Source: VXYK01 sp965214565
GTDB taxonomy: Bacteria; Actinomycetota; Acidimicrobiia; Acidimicrobiales; Aldehydirespiratoraceae
Direction: 5' to 3'
DNA length: 64,000 nucleotides
NCBI GenBank assembly: GCA_965214565.1
Contig: OZ243951.1
Coordinates: 1,488,001-1,552,000, forward strand
In this document: positions 24,984 to 32,689 of the stretch, in pieces
How positions within the stretch are numbered: the stretch's first letter is position 1
Layout: the number at the start of each line of letters is the position of its first letter
Program-made: the position numbers and the translations under genes
Notes under the pieces: model-generated
What the model saw: the letters and a program-made list of their open reading frames with translations, nothing else
Told to the model about the DNA's origin: nothing
The model's database searches: none

Positions 24984-27188
24984 ATGACCAGCAGAGACAT
25001 TCATATCCGCACCTGTCATCTCTGCGAGGCGATGTGCGGTCTTGAACTCCATGTCGAGGACGATGAGGTGAAGCTGATTCGCCCGAACCGTGACGACGTC
25101 TGGTCCAAAGGGCACATCTGCCCCAAGGGCACGACACTCGGCCACCTGCATACCGATCCCGACCGGCTCCGTGTGCCTCTGATCCGCAACGCCGCAGGCG
25201 ACCATGTGGAGGCGAGTTGGGACGAGGCGTTCGCGAAGGCCGAGGAGTTGATGTCGGGAGTGATCGCAGAGCACGGCAAGGAGGCCGTCACGATCTACAT
25301 CGGCAACCCGGCCGCCCACAACTACTCGATCAGCCGTTACACCGGGCTGATGATGGGACTAGCCGATCTGCCCGGGCCGATCTATTCGGCGGGCACCGTC
25401 GACCAGTGGCCCAAGAACGTCACCTGTTGGACGATGTACGGCCATCCCTGGCGGATCCCGGCACCGGATCTCCCCAACACCGATTTCATCGTCGTGCAGG
25501 GCGCCAATCCCCACGCCAGCCAGGGTTCGTTGCTTGCGTGCGCCGATGTGCTGGGAGAGCTCGACAAGGTCCGTGAGCGCGGCAAGGTCGTGGTGATCGA
25601 CCCGCGCCGCACCGGAACCGTCAAACACGCCGACCAGTGGCTGCCGATCTATCCGGGGACGGATTCGGCGCTGCAATTGGCGGTGGTGCAGGTGCTCTTC
25701 GAGGAGGGCCTAGTCGATCTGGGGCATCTCAGCGACAAGCTGCGCAACGTCGATGTGGTTGAGCGTGTGTCCCGCGACTTCACACCTGAGCGGGTCGCTT
25801 CCACATGCGGAGTGACGGCAGCTGAGATCCGCACCCTGGCCCGGGAGTTCGCGGCAGCAGACCGGGCCTGCTGGTATGCCCGGATCGGCACCTGCAACCA
25901 GGAGTTCGGGACGCTGGCGTCGTGGCTGCCCGATGTGATCAACGCCCTCACCGGCAACCTCGACTCCGAGGGAGGGCTGATGTGGGGAAAGCCGATCGCC
26001 TGGTCGGTAACTCTTGCGCCTCGTGATCAGCCGATCGAGTTCGGCAAGTTCCGCAGCCGTGTGCGGGGCGCACCCGAAGTCATGGGACAGTTCCCGGTGT
26101 CGTGCATGGCCGAGGAGATCGCCACTCCCGGTGAGGGCCAGCTGAAAGCTCTGGTGACGGTGGCCGGCAATCCCGTGATCTCGGCGCCCGACTCAGCCAA
26201 GCTCGACGAGGCCCTGCCGATGCTCGACGCCATGATCGCGATCGACAACGCCCTCAACGAGACCACCCGGCACGCTGATGTGATCCTGCCGGGGTTGTCG
26301 CCCCTCGAACAGCCCCACTACGACGAGTTGCTGTGGTCCTGGGCGGTGCGTTCGGCCGGGAAGTGGTCACCGGCGCTGTTCCCCCCGGTCGACGGCCGTC
26401 CCGACGAATGGGAGGTGATGATCCGGGTGGGGGCGATGATGGCTGGTGTCCCCCAGGAGCACGTCGACATCAAGGCCATCGACGACGGGTTCTTCTCGGC
26501 ACTGGCGCAGATGGGAGGCGCCGATCCTGAGGTAGCCTTGGCGGCATGCCCTGAACCCGGACCAGAGCGTCTCAACGACAACGCAGTCCGCACGGGCCCG
26601 TGGGGAGACCAGTACGGGAAGAACCCTGGCGGTCTCACGCTGCAGCACCTGAAGGATGAGCCCAACGGCATCGACATGGGGCCGATGGTCCCCCGCATTG
26701 ACGAGGTGATCTGTCATCCCGACGGCATGGTCGACCTGGCCCCCGAGTATGTGATCGCTGATCTCGGTCGTCTGGAGAAACGAATCGACCGTGAGAACGA
26801 CGGACTGCTGTTGATCAGCCGCCGTGACATCCGTTCGAACAACTCGTGGATGCACAACGTGAGGGTGCTGGTCAAGGGCAAGGATCGGTGCACCCTTTTG
26901 ATCCATCCCGACGACGCGGCTGCCAGTGGCCTTTCTGACGGCTCGCTGGCCCGTGTCTCGTCGACCGCCGGTGAGGTGGAGGTCCCGGTGGAAGTGAGCG
27001 ACGAGATGATGCCGGGGGTCGTGTCGCTGCCGCACGGCTGGGGCCATGACAAGCCAGGGACGCGCATGTCGATCGCCCGTGAGCACGCCGGTGTCAACAA
27101 CAACCTGCTGGCTCCCGGCACCTTCGTTGATGTCCCCTCCGGCAACGCCGCTGTCAACGGCATCCCCGTCGAGGTGGTGCCCGCCTAA
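24984..27188 (+). CDS. Molybdopterin (bis-MGD) oxidoreductase, 4Fe-4S type, partner subunits not present
   Basis: 734 aa member of the DMSO-reductase superfamily. Residues 10-50 bind a 4Fe-4S cluster (CHLCEAMCGL, then KGHICPKG). The middle shows NPAAHNYSISRYTG and GANPHASQGSLLACADVL; the C-terminus is the MoCo-dinucleotide domain (SRRDIRSNNSWMHN, LPHGWGHDKPG). No cysteine or selenocysteine is seen where formate dehydrogenases coordinate molybdenum (around PIYSAGTVDQWPKN), so it is probably not a classical formate dehydrogenase. Substrate unknown. No ferredoxin-type or membrane subunit is adjacent. There is no in-frame TGA to suggest Sec. Confidence 0.85.
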   Translation: MTSRDIHIRTCHLCEAMCGLELHVEDDEVKLIRPNRDDVWSKGHICPKGTTLGHLHTDPDRLRVPLIRNAAGDHVEASWDEAFAKAEELMSGVIAEHGKEAVTIYIGNPAAHNYSISRYTGLMMGLADLPGPIYSAGTVDQWPKNVTCWTMYGHPWRIPAPDLPNTDFIVVQGANPHASQGSLLACADVLGELDKVRERGKVVVIDPRRTGTVKHADQWLPIYPGTDSALQLAVVQVLFEEGLVDLGHLSDKLRNVDVVERVSRDFTPERVASTCGVTAAEIRTLAREFAAADRACWYARIGTCNQEFGTLASWLPDVINALTGNLDSEGGLMWGKPIAWSVTLAPRDQPIEFGKFRSRVRGAPEVMGQFPVSCMAEEIATPGEGQLKALVTVAGNPVISAPDSAKLDEALPMLDAMIAIDNALNETTRHADVILPGLSPLEQPHYDELLWSWAVRSAGKWSPALFPPVDGRPDEWEVMIRVGAMMAGVPQEHVDIKAIDDGFFSALAQMGGADPEVALAACPEPGPERLNDNAVRTGPWGDQYGKNPGGLTLQHLKDEPNGIDMGPMVPRIDEVICHPDGMVDLAPEYVIADLGRLEKRIDRENDGLLLISRRDIRSNNSWMHNVRVLVKGKDRCTLLIHPDDAAASGLSDGSLARVSSTAGEVEVPVEVSDEMMPGVVSLPHGWGHDKPGTRMSIAREHAGVNNNLLAPGTFVDVPSGNAAVNGIPVEVVPA

Positions 27189-27215
27189 CTCGCTGCCGGT
27201 CCCATGAGGAGTCCG

Positions 27216-27230
27216 TAGACTCGGTGCTCC
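27216..27230 (+). promoter_or_regulatory. Leaderless-type -10 for the HD-domain gene
   Basis: TAGACT at 27216-27221 lies 9 nt before ATG 27231. Confidence 0.35.
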
Positions 27231-28028
27231 ATGGAAGCGACTTCGACAACCGACGGTGCAGCCGCCGTGCTCTCCGCCATCGTCATGGACCCTGATGTCG
27301 CCGGTGCGCTCTGGGCAGCGGTCGACAGCGGCAGCATCGACGACCTGGTGCCCGAACTCCCGCTGCTGCGGATGGAGCAGGACCCGGTCCATCGCCACAA
27401 GGATGTTCTGGCCCACACAATCGCGGTTGTTGCCAAGACGCCCGACGATGAAATAGTGCGGTTAGCAGCGCTCTTTCATGATATTGCCAAGCCGAGGACC
27501 CGCAGCTTCGAGCACGGAGGCGTCACTTTCAGGCACCACGAAGCCGTTGGCGCCCGCATGACCCGCAAACGCATGACCCAACTCGGCTACCCCGAAGAGG
27601 TGGTGGAGGAGGTGAGCGAGCTGGTCAGGTTGAGCGGGCGCTTCAAGGGCTATTCCGACGGTTGGTCCGACGCTGCCGTGCGTCGCTACGCCCGTGAAGC
27701 AGGACCGCTGCTGGGGCGGCTCAACGCACTGATCCGATCCGACTGCACCACCCGCAACCAGAACAAGGTCGAAGAACTGCAGCGCTCGATCGACGAACTG
27801 GAGTCGCGGATCGCGGATCTTGCACATCAGGAACGCAAAGCCGCCGAGCGGCCCCAGATCGACGGCACCGCAGTCATGGAACACCTCGGGATCGGCCCCG
27901 GCCGACACGTCGGCGACGCCCTCGGCTGGTTGCTCGAGTTGAAGCGTTCCGAGGGCGTCCTGGAGGACGAGGAGATCTTCTCCCGCCTCGACCAGTGGTG
28001 GGAACAGAACCGCGTCCGCTACTCCTAG
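27231..28028 (+). CDS. HD-domain phosphohydrolase resembling the C-terminal half of tRNA nucleotidyltransferase
   Basis: 265 aa. HD motif residues are visible: H in DVLAHTIAVV, then LAALFHDIAKP (the HD pair) and a later histidine in FRHHEAVGARM. The helical region after it (IDELESRIADLAHQERKAAERPQ) and the final domain (IDGTAVMEHLGIGPGRHVGDAL) resemble the neck, body and tail regions of bacterial CCA-adding enzymes. The catalytic nucleotidyltransferase head is missing, so it cannot add CCA. It could be a 2',3'-cyclic phosphatase or nucleotidase, or a derivative of a fused ancestor. Confidence 0.75.
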   Translation: MEATSTTDGAAAVLSAIVMDPDVAGALWAAVDSGSIDDLVPELPLLRMEQDPVHRHKDVLAHTIAVVAKTPDDEIVRLAALFHDIAKPRTRSFEHGGVTFRHHEAVGARMTRKRMTQLGYPEEVVEEVSELVRLSGRFKGYSDGWSDAAVRRYAREAGPLLGRLNALIRSDCTTRNQNKVEELQRSIDELESRIADLAHQERKAAERPQIDGTAVMEHLGIGPGRHVGDALGWLLELKRSEGVLEDEEIFSRLDQWWEQNRVRYS

Positions 28029-28080
28029 TCGCACTGTTCCACGGACCAATATTCGGCGAACCTCCGGCGGGCTTGCCGGG

Positions 28081-28093
28081 TAGCATTTGGCGC
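28081..28093 (+). promoter_or_regulatory. Leaderless-type -10 for asd
   Basis: TAGCAT at 28081-28086 lies 7 nt before ATG 28094. It supports this start over the longer open frame that begins inside the previous gene. Confidence 0.45.
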
Positions 28094-29128
28094 ATGGATA
28101 TTGGAATCGTAGGGGCGACTGGTCAGGTCGGCGGGGTGGTTCTCGCCGTGCTTGCAGAGCGGGATTTCCCAGTCGACACGTTGAGGCTGTTCGCATCGTC
28201 ACGCTCCGCGGGGACGAGCATCGACTTCAAGGGCCGCCCGATCGTTGTTGAAGAGGCGCTTACCGCTGACTACAGCGGCCTCGACATGGTCATCTTCTCC
28301 GCTGGTGCGACGCTGAGCCGTGAACTCGCGCCGGAGGTCGCGGCACAGGGCGCGCTGGTGATCGACAACTCGTCTGCCTGGCGCATGGATCCTGACGTTC
28401 CGCTGGTCGTGCCGGAGGTCAACGCTGAGGCGCTTAACTCGATCCCCAAGGGAATAGTCGCCAATCCCAACTGCACCACCATGGCTGCGATGCCGGTCAT
28501 GAAGCCGTTGGCCGACGAGGCTGGTCTTGAGGCGATGGTGATCTCGACCTACCAGGCCGTGTCCGGGGCGGGCCTGTCGGGGGTGCGTGAGCTTGACGAC
28601 CAGGTCCAGAAGGTTGGAACCGCTGGACCGGAACTCACCTACGACGGCGCTGCCGTGCCGCTCGAAGCGGGCGAGAACTTCAGCGCGCCGATCGCCTTCA
28701 ACGTCGTGCCCTTTGCGGGCGCGCTCGTCGATGACGGCGCGAATGAGACCAACGAGGAGCAGAAGCTGCGCGATGAGAGCCGCAAGATCCTCGACATTGC
28801 GAACCTGGAGGTCTCGGGCACCTGTGTGCGGGTTCCGGTATTCACCGGGCACAGCCTCTCGATCAACGCCCGGTTCACCTCGCCGATCACCCCTGAGCGT
28901 GCCTATGAGTTGCTCGGGTCGGCCCCGGGTGTGCTCCTCGACGAAGTTCCGACACCGCTCAAAGCCGCCGGAGTCGACCCGTCATATGTCGGCCGTATCC
29001 GCAACGATCCGACCGTCAGCAACGGTCTGGCCCTGTTCGTCTCCGGCGACAACCTGCGCAAGGGCGCGGCCCTCAACACCGTGCAGATCGCCGAATCACT
29101 CCTCGCCCAAGGTCTCATCGCCGCCTGA
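28094..29128 (+). CDS. asd: Aspartate-semialdehyde dehydrogenase
   Basis: Converts aspartyl phosphate to aspartate semialdehyde with NADPH, the branch point to lysine/diaminopimelate, threonine and methionine. 344 aa, normal length. Motifs: NADP-binding GIVGATGQVGGVV at residues 4-16, the catalytic cysteine in NPNCTTMA (Cys127), and the substrate-binding QAVSGAG and GHSLSINARF. The frame is open from 27995, but ATG 28094 matches the family N-terminus and has a -10 element just before it. No lysC neighbour; a nitroreductase follows 58 bases later. Confidence 0.95.
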   Translation: MDIGIVGATGQVGGVVLAVLAERDFPVDTLRLFASSRSAGTSIDFKGRPIVVEEALTADYSGLDMVIFSAGATLSRELAPEVAAQGALVIDNSSAWRMDPDVPLVVPEVNAEALNSIPKGIVANPNCTTMAAMPVMKPLADEAGLEAMVISTYQAVSGAGLSGVRELDDQVQKVGTAGPELTYDGAAVPLEAGENFSAPIAFNVVPFAGALVDDGANETNEEQKLRDESRKILDIANLEVSGTCVRVPVFTGHSLSINARFTSPITPERAYELLGSAPGVLLDEVPTPLKAAGVDPSYVGRIRNDPTVSNGLALFVSGDNLRKGAALNTVQIAESLLAQGLIAA

Positions 29129-29186
29129 GCGCTGCAACCCTTAGGGTAGGGGCCTGGGAACCGAGGAAACTGGAAGGCGAGACACG

Positions 29187-29837
29187 ATGGATATTCGAGA
29201 AGCGCTGTACACGACCAGAGCGATGAGGCGGGTAAAGCCCGACCCGGTCCCAGAAGAGATCCAGTTGCGCATACTTGATGCCGCGATTCGGGCCCCGAGC
29301 GGAGGCAACAGTCAGGGATGGCGATTCCTGATCGTCGACGACCCCGAACAGATCGCCAAGATCGGAGCGCTCTACTCGGACTGCATCGACATGCTGTGGG
29401 AGACCGTCTACAAGGACCGGGTCGCTGAGGCGGCAGCTGCCGATACCCCCGAAGCCCAGCAGTTCTCACGGATCATCAAGTCGGTGACCTGGGCGCAGAA
29501 GAACTTTGCGACCTACCCGCTGCTGCTGTTCGCGTTCGACAAGTTCGACACGACCGGCGGATCGATCTTCCCGGCCGTGTGGAGCGCCATGCTTGCCGCC
29601 CGCGCCGACGGTGTCGGTTCATCGCTTACCAGCGTGCTGCTGTTCAAGAATGACGAAACCCTTGAGGTTCTCGACGTGCCCACAGATCAGGGCTGGCGGA
29701 TGGCCTGCTGTGTGCCCATGGGTTATCCGCTGGGTAAGTGGGGTACTGCGGCCCGACTACCCGCACAAGAGGTGTCGTACCGCAACACCTGGGGAACACC
29801 CCTCGGCGCCGAGATCAACGAACCCCTCTGGCCCTAG
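29187..29837 (+). CDS. Nitroreductase-family FMN oxidoreductase
   Basis: 216 aa. The family pattern is clear: an N-terminal YTTRAMRRVKPDPVPEEI, FMN-binding RAPSGGNSQGWRFL, and the C-terminal GYPLGKWGTAAR. These are flavin-dependent NAD(P)H reductases of quinones, nitro compounds or enones; the substrate cannot be told. ATG 29187 has GGAAGGCGAG before it. It ends 18 bases from the convergent split-barrel gene. Confidence 0.85.
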   Translation: MDIREALYTTRAMRRVKPDPVPEEIQLRILDAAIRAPSGGNSQGWRFLIVDDPEQIAKIGALYSDCIDMLWETVYKDRVAEAAAADTPEAQQFSRIIKSVTWAQKNFATYPLLLFAFDKFDTTGGSIFPAVWSAMLAARADGVGSSLTSVLLFKNDETLEVLDVPTDQGWRMACCVPMGYPLGKWGTAARLPAQEVSYRNTWGTPLGAEINEPLWP

Positions 29838-29855
29838 GAGGCCCCCAGCAACGGG

Positions 29856-30362
29856 TCAGTCCCAGAGCCAGCGGGTGGCACACTCGGAGAACTCCTCGGG
29901 GGTCTCGATCATCCCGAAGGCACGTTCGGGGATGACCTCGAACGCGGCACCGCCGTACACGGTCTCCATCATGTCCGCTTTGGAGAACGTGCCGTCGCAG
30001 TACTTCTCTGCCCACGCAACGGCCATCGGTTCAGCCTCGTCACCCTCGACGCGCACCGCACGCCCCTCAATGGAAATGCACTCGACGCTGTCGGTCGTGG
30101 TGACGACCACCTGATCGTTGGCCTTGATGTTGCGCACCTTGCGCGCCCCGATGTCACAGCACATCCCGAAGCGCTCCCGCTCGGGTATCCACACGCCCCA
30201 CACCGGCATCGAATGCGGCCGCCCACCGGCGTTGGCGGTCACGAACCAGAAGTTGCGTTCGGCGAGCAGACGCTGCTCCGCCCATGACCAGTCGAGCAGC
30301 CCGTCGGGGTCCTCAGTGACACCGTATCCAGCCATATCAGGACGTGTACTGCGAGGCACCAT
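29856..30362 (-). CDS. Pyridoxamine-phosphate-oxidase-like split-barrel protein
   Basis: 168 aa. Beta-barrel pattern: RNFWFVTANAGGRPHSMPVWGVW at the N-terminus (the first two strands), then DQVVVTTTDSVECISIEGRAV. This resembles the PPOX-type flavin- or F420-binding enzymes of actinobacteria. ATG 30362 gives a slightly long N-terminus; ATG 30335 is an alternative. It starts 6 bases after the stop of the ADP-ribosylglycohydrolase gene on the same strand, so read-through from that operon is possible, though the family has no known link to it. Confidence 0.7.
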   Translation of the reverse strand: MVPRSTRPDMAGYGVTEDPDGLLDWSWAEQRLLAERNFWFVTANAGGRPHSMPVWGVWIPERERFGMCCDIGARKVRNIKANDQVVVTTTDSVECISIEGRAVRVEGDEAEPMAVAWAEKYCDGTFSKADMMETVYGGAAFEVIPERAFGMIETPEEFSECATRWLWD

Positions 30363-30368
30363 AGAGTT

Positions 30369-32006
30369 TCAGCGACGCAGGCCGTCTCGGATGGATGTAA
30401 CCAAGGCGACGAGGTCGTTGATGGTTCCGTCTCTCGCTGTCCGGCGGATGGTGTAGCCGATTCTTGAGTCGTCATTGATGTGCTCTAAGGCGTGTTCGAC
30501 AGCTCCATCTATGTTGAGACCGCGGTCAAGTGGCAGATTTCCCCGACGAGGAGCCTGACCGTTCGTTTCGGGTGTCAGGGGGGAGGTTGAGTTGGTGGCC
30601 AGCGGGGGCTCGGGGACAATGCCGACTTTGCGGGAGCGGACCTCAGGGCGGCGCTTGATGATGAGTGTCTGGCCGAACTCCGTTTGGAGCCACTGCCAGG
30701 CGAAGTCCTTGCGGGGCGACCATAACAATTCGCCATCCAGTTCCTTCACCGGCCCAAGACCCTCCACCGCGAGTTGGCCATCGTCAGTTACTAGCGCGTC
30801 GGCCTGGGTCTGTGGCGCAGCCCACATCAGAATGTCGGGATATTGATGGTTGTCGGTCTGGATACCCTGAGATATCGCTGTCAGTCGGTCAGCTTCTTTG
30901 AGCAGGTAGTTACTGTCAAGGGGTTCTTCAGGTGTGTGTTCGTCGGGATGGCACGCACCGAGCAAGGCACCGGCCATCGTAGCGATGGTGTCGGTGTCGG
31001 TTCCTAGTTCGTTTGCTGCAACCACCATTCCTTCGTGGGGGTCAGAGGCGACTATCGCCAAGGCTGCAGCCGCGACGGGGGTGAGGATGCCACTACCCCT
31101 TTGATGTTCTGTATAGAGCTTGAGATGGTCACAGACTGCCTGGTAGACGTTGGTAGCGCGACCTCCTGTGTTGTCGAAGGCGGCGCTGACCTGCTGGATG
31201 GCATTGAACAGTTCGCGGACCGTCGCCCGCCACTCATTGGCAAAAACCTTGTTGTTTGACCTCTCCCACAGCCCAAGCCAGACACTGCTCAAGCTCTGAT
31301 GTGTTTTGATCAGTGAATGGGCAGTGCCCAGTCCTGCCGCGATCTCAAAACACTCATCCAGGTCTGGAGGAGAGCCCGTCCGCAAGCAGTGGGCCAGAGT
31401 CGAAGCGTGGAAGCATGCACCGACGATTGCTCTAGGGTGGCTGTGAGTGCAGATGCTGTCGGTGACCACATCCAGCAAGTACGCTCTTTCAAGATCTGGA
31501 GATGCCCAGACGTGGGGTTGAATCCGCATAGCGGCTCCGTTGCCTCCGGCTTCGTAACAGCCTGAGAAGTTGTTGGCGTACCACAGTGTGTTTTGTGTCG
31601 CGAGATTCTTGGCTGCGGCTTTGGAGGCCCGGCCTCCGCCGAGTGCATACGACGGCCAGACGGGCAGTTCCACTCGGGCGAAGGTGTCGACATCGAAACC
31701 GTCGCTGGTGATTGAACGGCTCACCGCAGTTCGCAACTGGGTGTCGTCGGACCAGCACCCGGCCGGAAGATGCACGTTGACGCCGCCCCGCCCACCAATC
31801 CTCCTAGCCCAGGGCATCAGCTGATCAAGTGCTGCCCCCTTAGTCCGACGTTTCAGACCTTTTTCGTCGACCAACTCGCTGATGAAACCCAGCGCGTCAC
31901 CATACGCTGCCCACAGCATTGAACTACGAGTGCGTGCGCCCCGGGCGGTGTCTGTGTCGTGGAAGAGGTTTGCCTGTCCCACTGAGTTCGGGGTTGGGTC
32001 GGTCAC
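30369..32006 (-). CDS. ADP-ribosylglycohydrolase (ARH/DraG-like) with extra C-terminal region
   Basis: 545 aa. The N-terminal 400 residues carry the ARH signature for dinuclear Mg: GDALG at 36-40, SDDT at 86-89 and GTDTDT at 335-340. These are the residues needed to remove ADP-ribose from modified targets, and all look intact. Residues 400-545 form an additional region of unknown fold. GTG 32006 overlaps the stop of the DarT-like gene as GTGA, so the two are translationally coupled. In known DarTG systems the reversing enzyme is a macrodomain protein; here an ARH-type enzyme occupies that place. Predicted to reverse the modification made by its neighbour. Confidence 0.85.
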   Translation of the reverse strand: MTDPTPNSVGQANLFHDTDTARGARTRSSMLWAAYGDALGFISELVDEKGLKRRTKGAALDQLMPWARRIGGRGGVNVHLPAGCWSDDTQLRTAVSRSITSDGFDVDTFARVELPVWPSYALGGGRASKAAAKNLATQNTLWYANNFSGCYEAGGNGAAMRIQPHVWASPDLERAYLLDVVTDSICTHSHPRAIVGACFHASTLAHCLRTGSPPDLDECFEIAAGLGTAHSLIKTHQSLSSVWLGLWERSNNKVFANEWRATVRELFNAIQQVSAAFDNTGGRATNVYQAVCDHLKLYTEHQRGSGILTPVAAAALAIVASDPHEGMVVAANELGTDTDTIATMAGALLGACHPDEHTPEEPLDSNYLLKEADRLTAISQGIQTDNHQYPDILMWAAPQTQADALVTDDGQLAVEGLGPVKELDGELLWSPRKDFAWQWLQTEFGQTLIIKRRPEVRSRKVGIVPEPPLATNSTSPLTPETNGQAPRRGNLPLDRGLNIDGAVEHALEHINDDSRIGYTIRRTARDGTINDLVALVTSIRDGLRR

Positions 32007-32689
32007 TCGAACGCCTCCGGTGTGATGGCGATTCTGGGAGCGTGATGCGGAAAGCTGGCTAGTGCTGCTTCTACGGTGTCGCACGTGCTCTCATCCCCAA
32101 CGATAACCGACTGGAGATGGTTGAGGGAGAGCACAGACGGGTAAAGAACTTCGGCTTGGTGGTCGGTCGTCTGATTCAGCCCTCGCCTGCTGCGAGTGCT
32201 TTCGTGCCCCGTGTATCCAGGGACCATTGAGGCGAACATCTGATTGAAACCTTTAATCCCCGCGTGACGATGTGCGGTTGGGTAGGCGTTGTTGGTTGTG
32301 CAGAACACAACGCCCGGGTCCCCCAGGATTTCTGGACTGAAATCAAGGATCACCCATTCGGCCTTCGGGTACCACCTCTTCGATGCCTGGAACATCCATT
32401 TGTTGAGGCCTGTTATGGAGAGGTTGACATAGCCGTGCCATTGCTGGTCCCGGCTTCGGTCAGCCGCGTTGTCTTCGTACACGTGCCTCAGTCGAGCGTC
32501 TTCCGGCAGATCTCGCCGGGCTTTGACTGCGGAACTGTCCAGAATGCCGACGAGGCCAGGACGGGAACGGGTGAAATGGACGATGCTGGTAACGCCGCGT
32601 TTCACAGCGGCATCGACGATCTCGGGGCAGCGTGGCTCATTACGCACTTCTGCCTCAGTTTGAGGGAGCGCTTCAGGTGCCCAGTTCAT
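32003..32689 (-). CDS. DarT-like (DUF4433) ADP-ribosyltransferase
   Basis: 228 aa. Family features: an N-terminal VHFTRSRPGLVGIL (HFT at 38-40, the NAD-binding HxT position), an arginine in KARRDL, HGYVNLSI, the central WVILDFSPEILGDPGVVF, and HQAEVL with E180 as likely catalytic glutamate. DarT enzymes attach ADP-ribose to single-stranded DNA and are toxic unless reversed; they act in phage defence. The overall match to E. coli DarT is readable across most of the length but diverged. ATGA overlap with the helicase gene upstream and GTGA overlap with the glycohydrolase downstream. RNA or protein targets are not excluded. Confidence 0.75.
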   Translation of the reverse strand: MNWAPEALPQTEAEVRNEPRCPEIVDAAVKRGVTSIVHFTRSRPGLVGILDSSAVKARRDLPEDARLRHVYEDNAADRSRDQQWHGYVNLSITGLNKWMFQASKRWYPKAEWVILDFSPEILGDPGVVFCTTNNAYPTAHRHAGIKGFNQMFASMVPGYTGHESTRSRRGLNQTTDHQAEVLYPSVLSLNHLQSVIVGDESTCDTVEAALASFPHHAPRIAITPEAFE

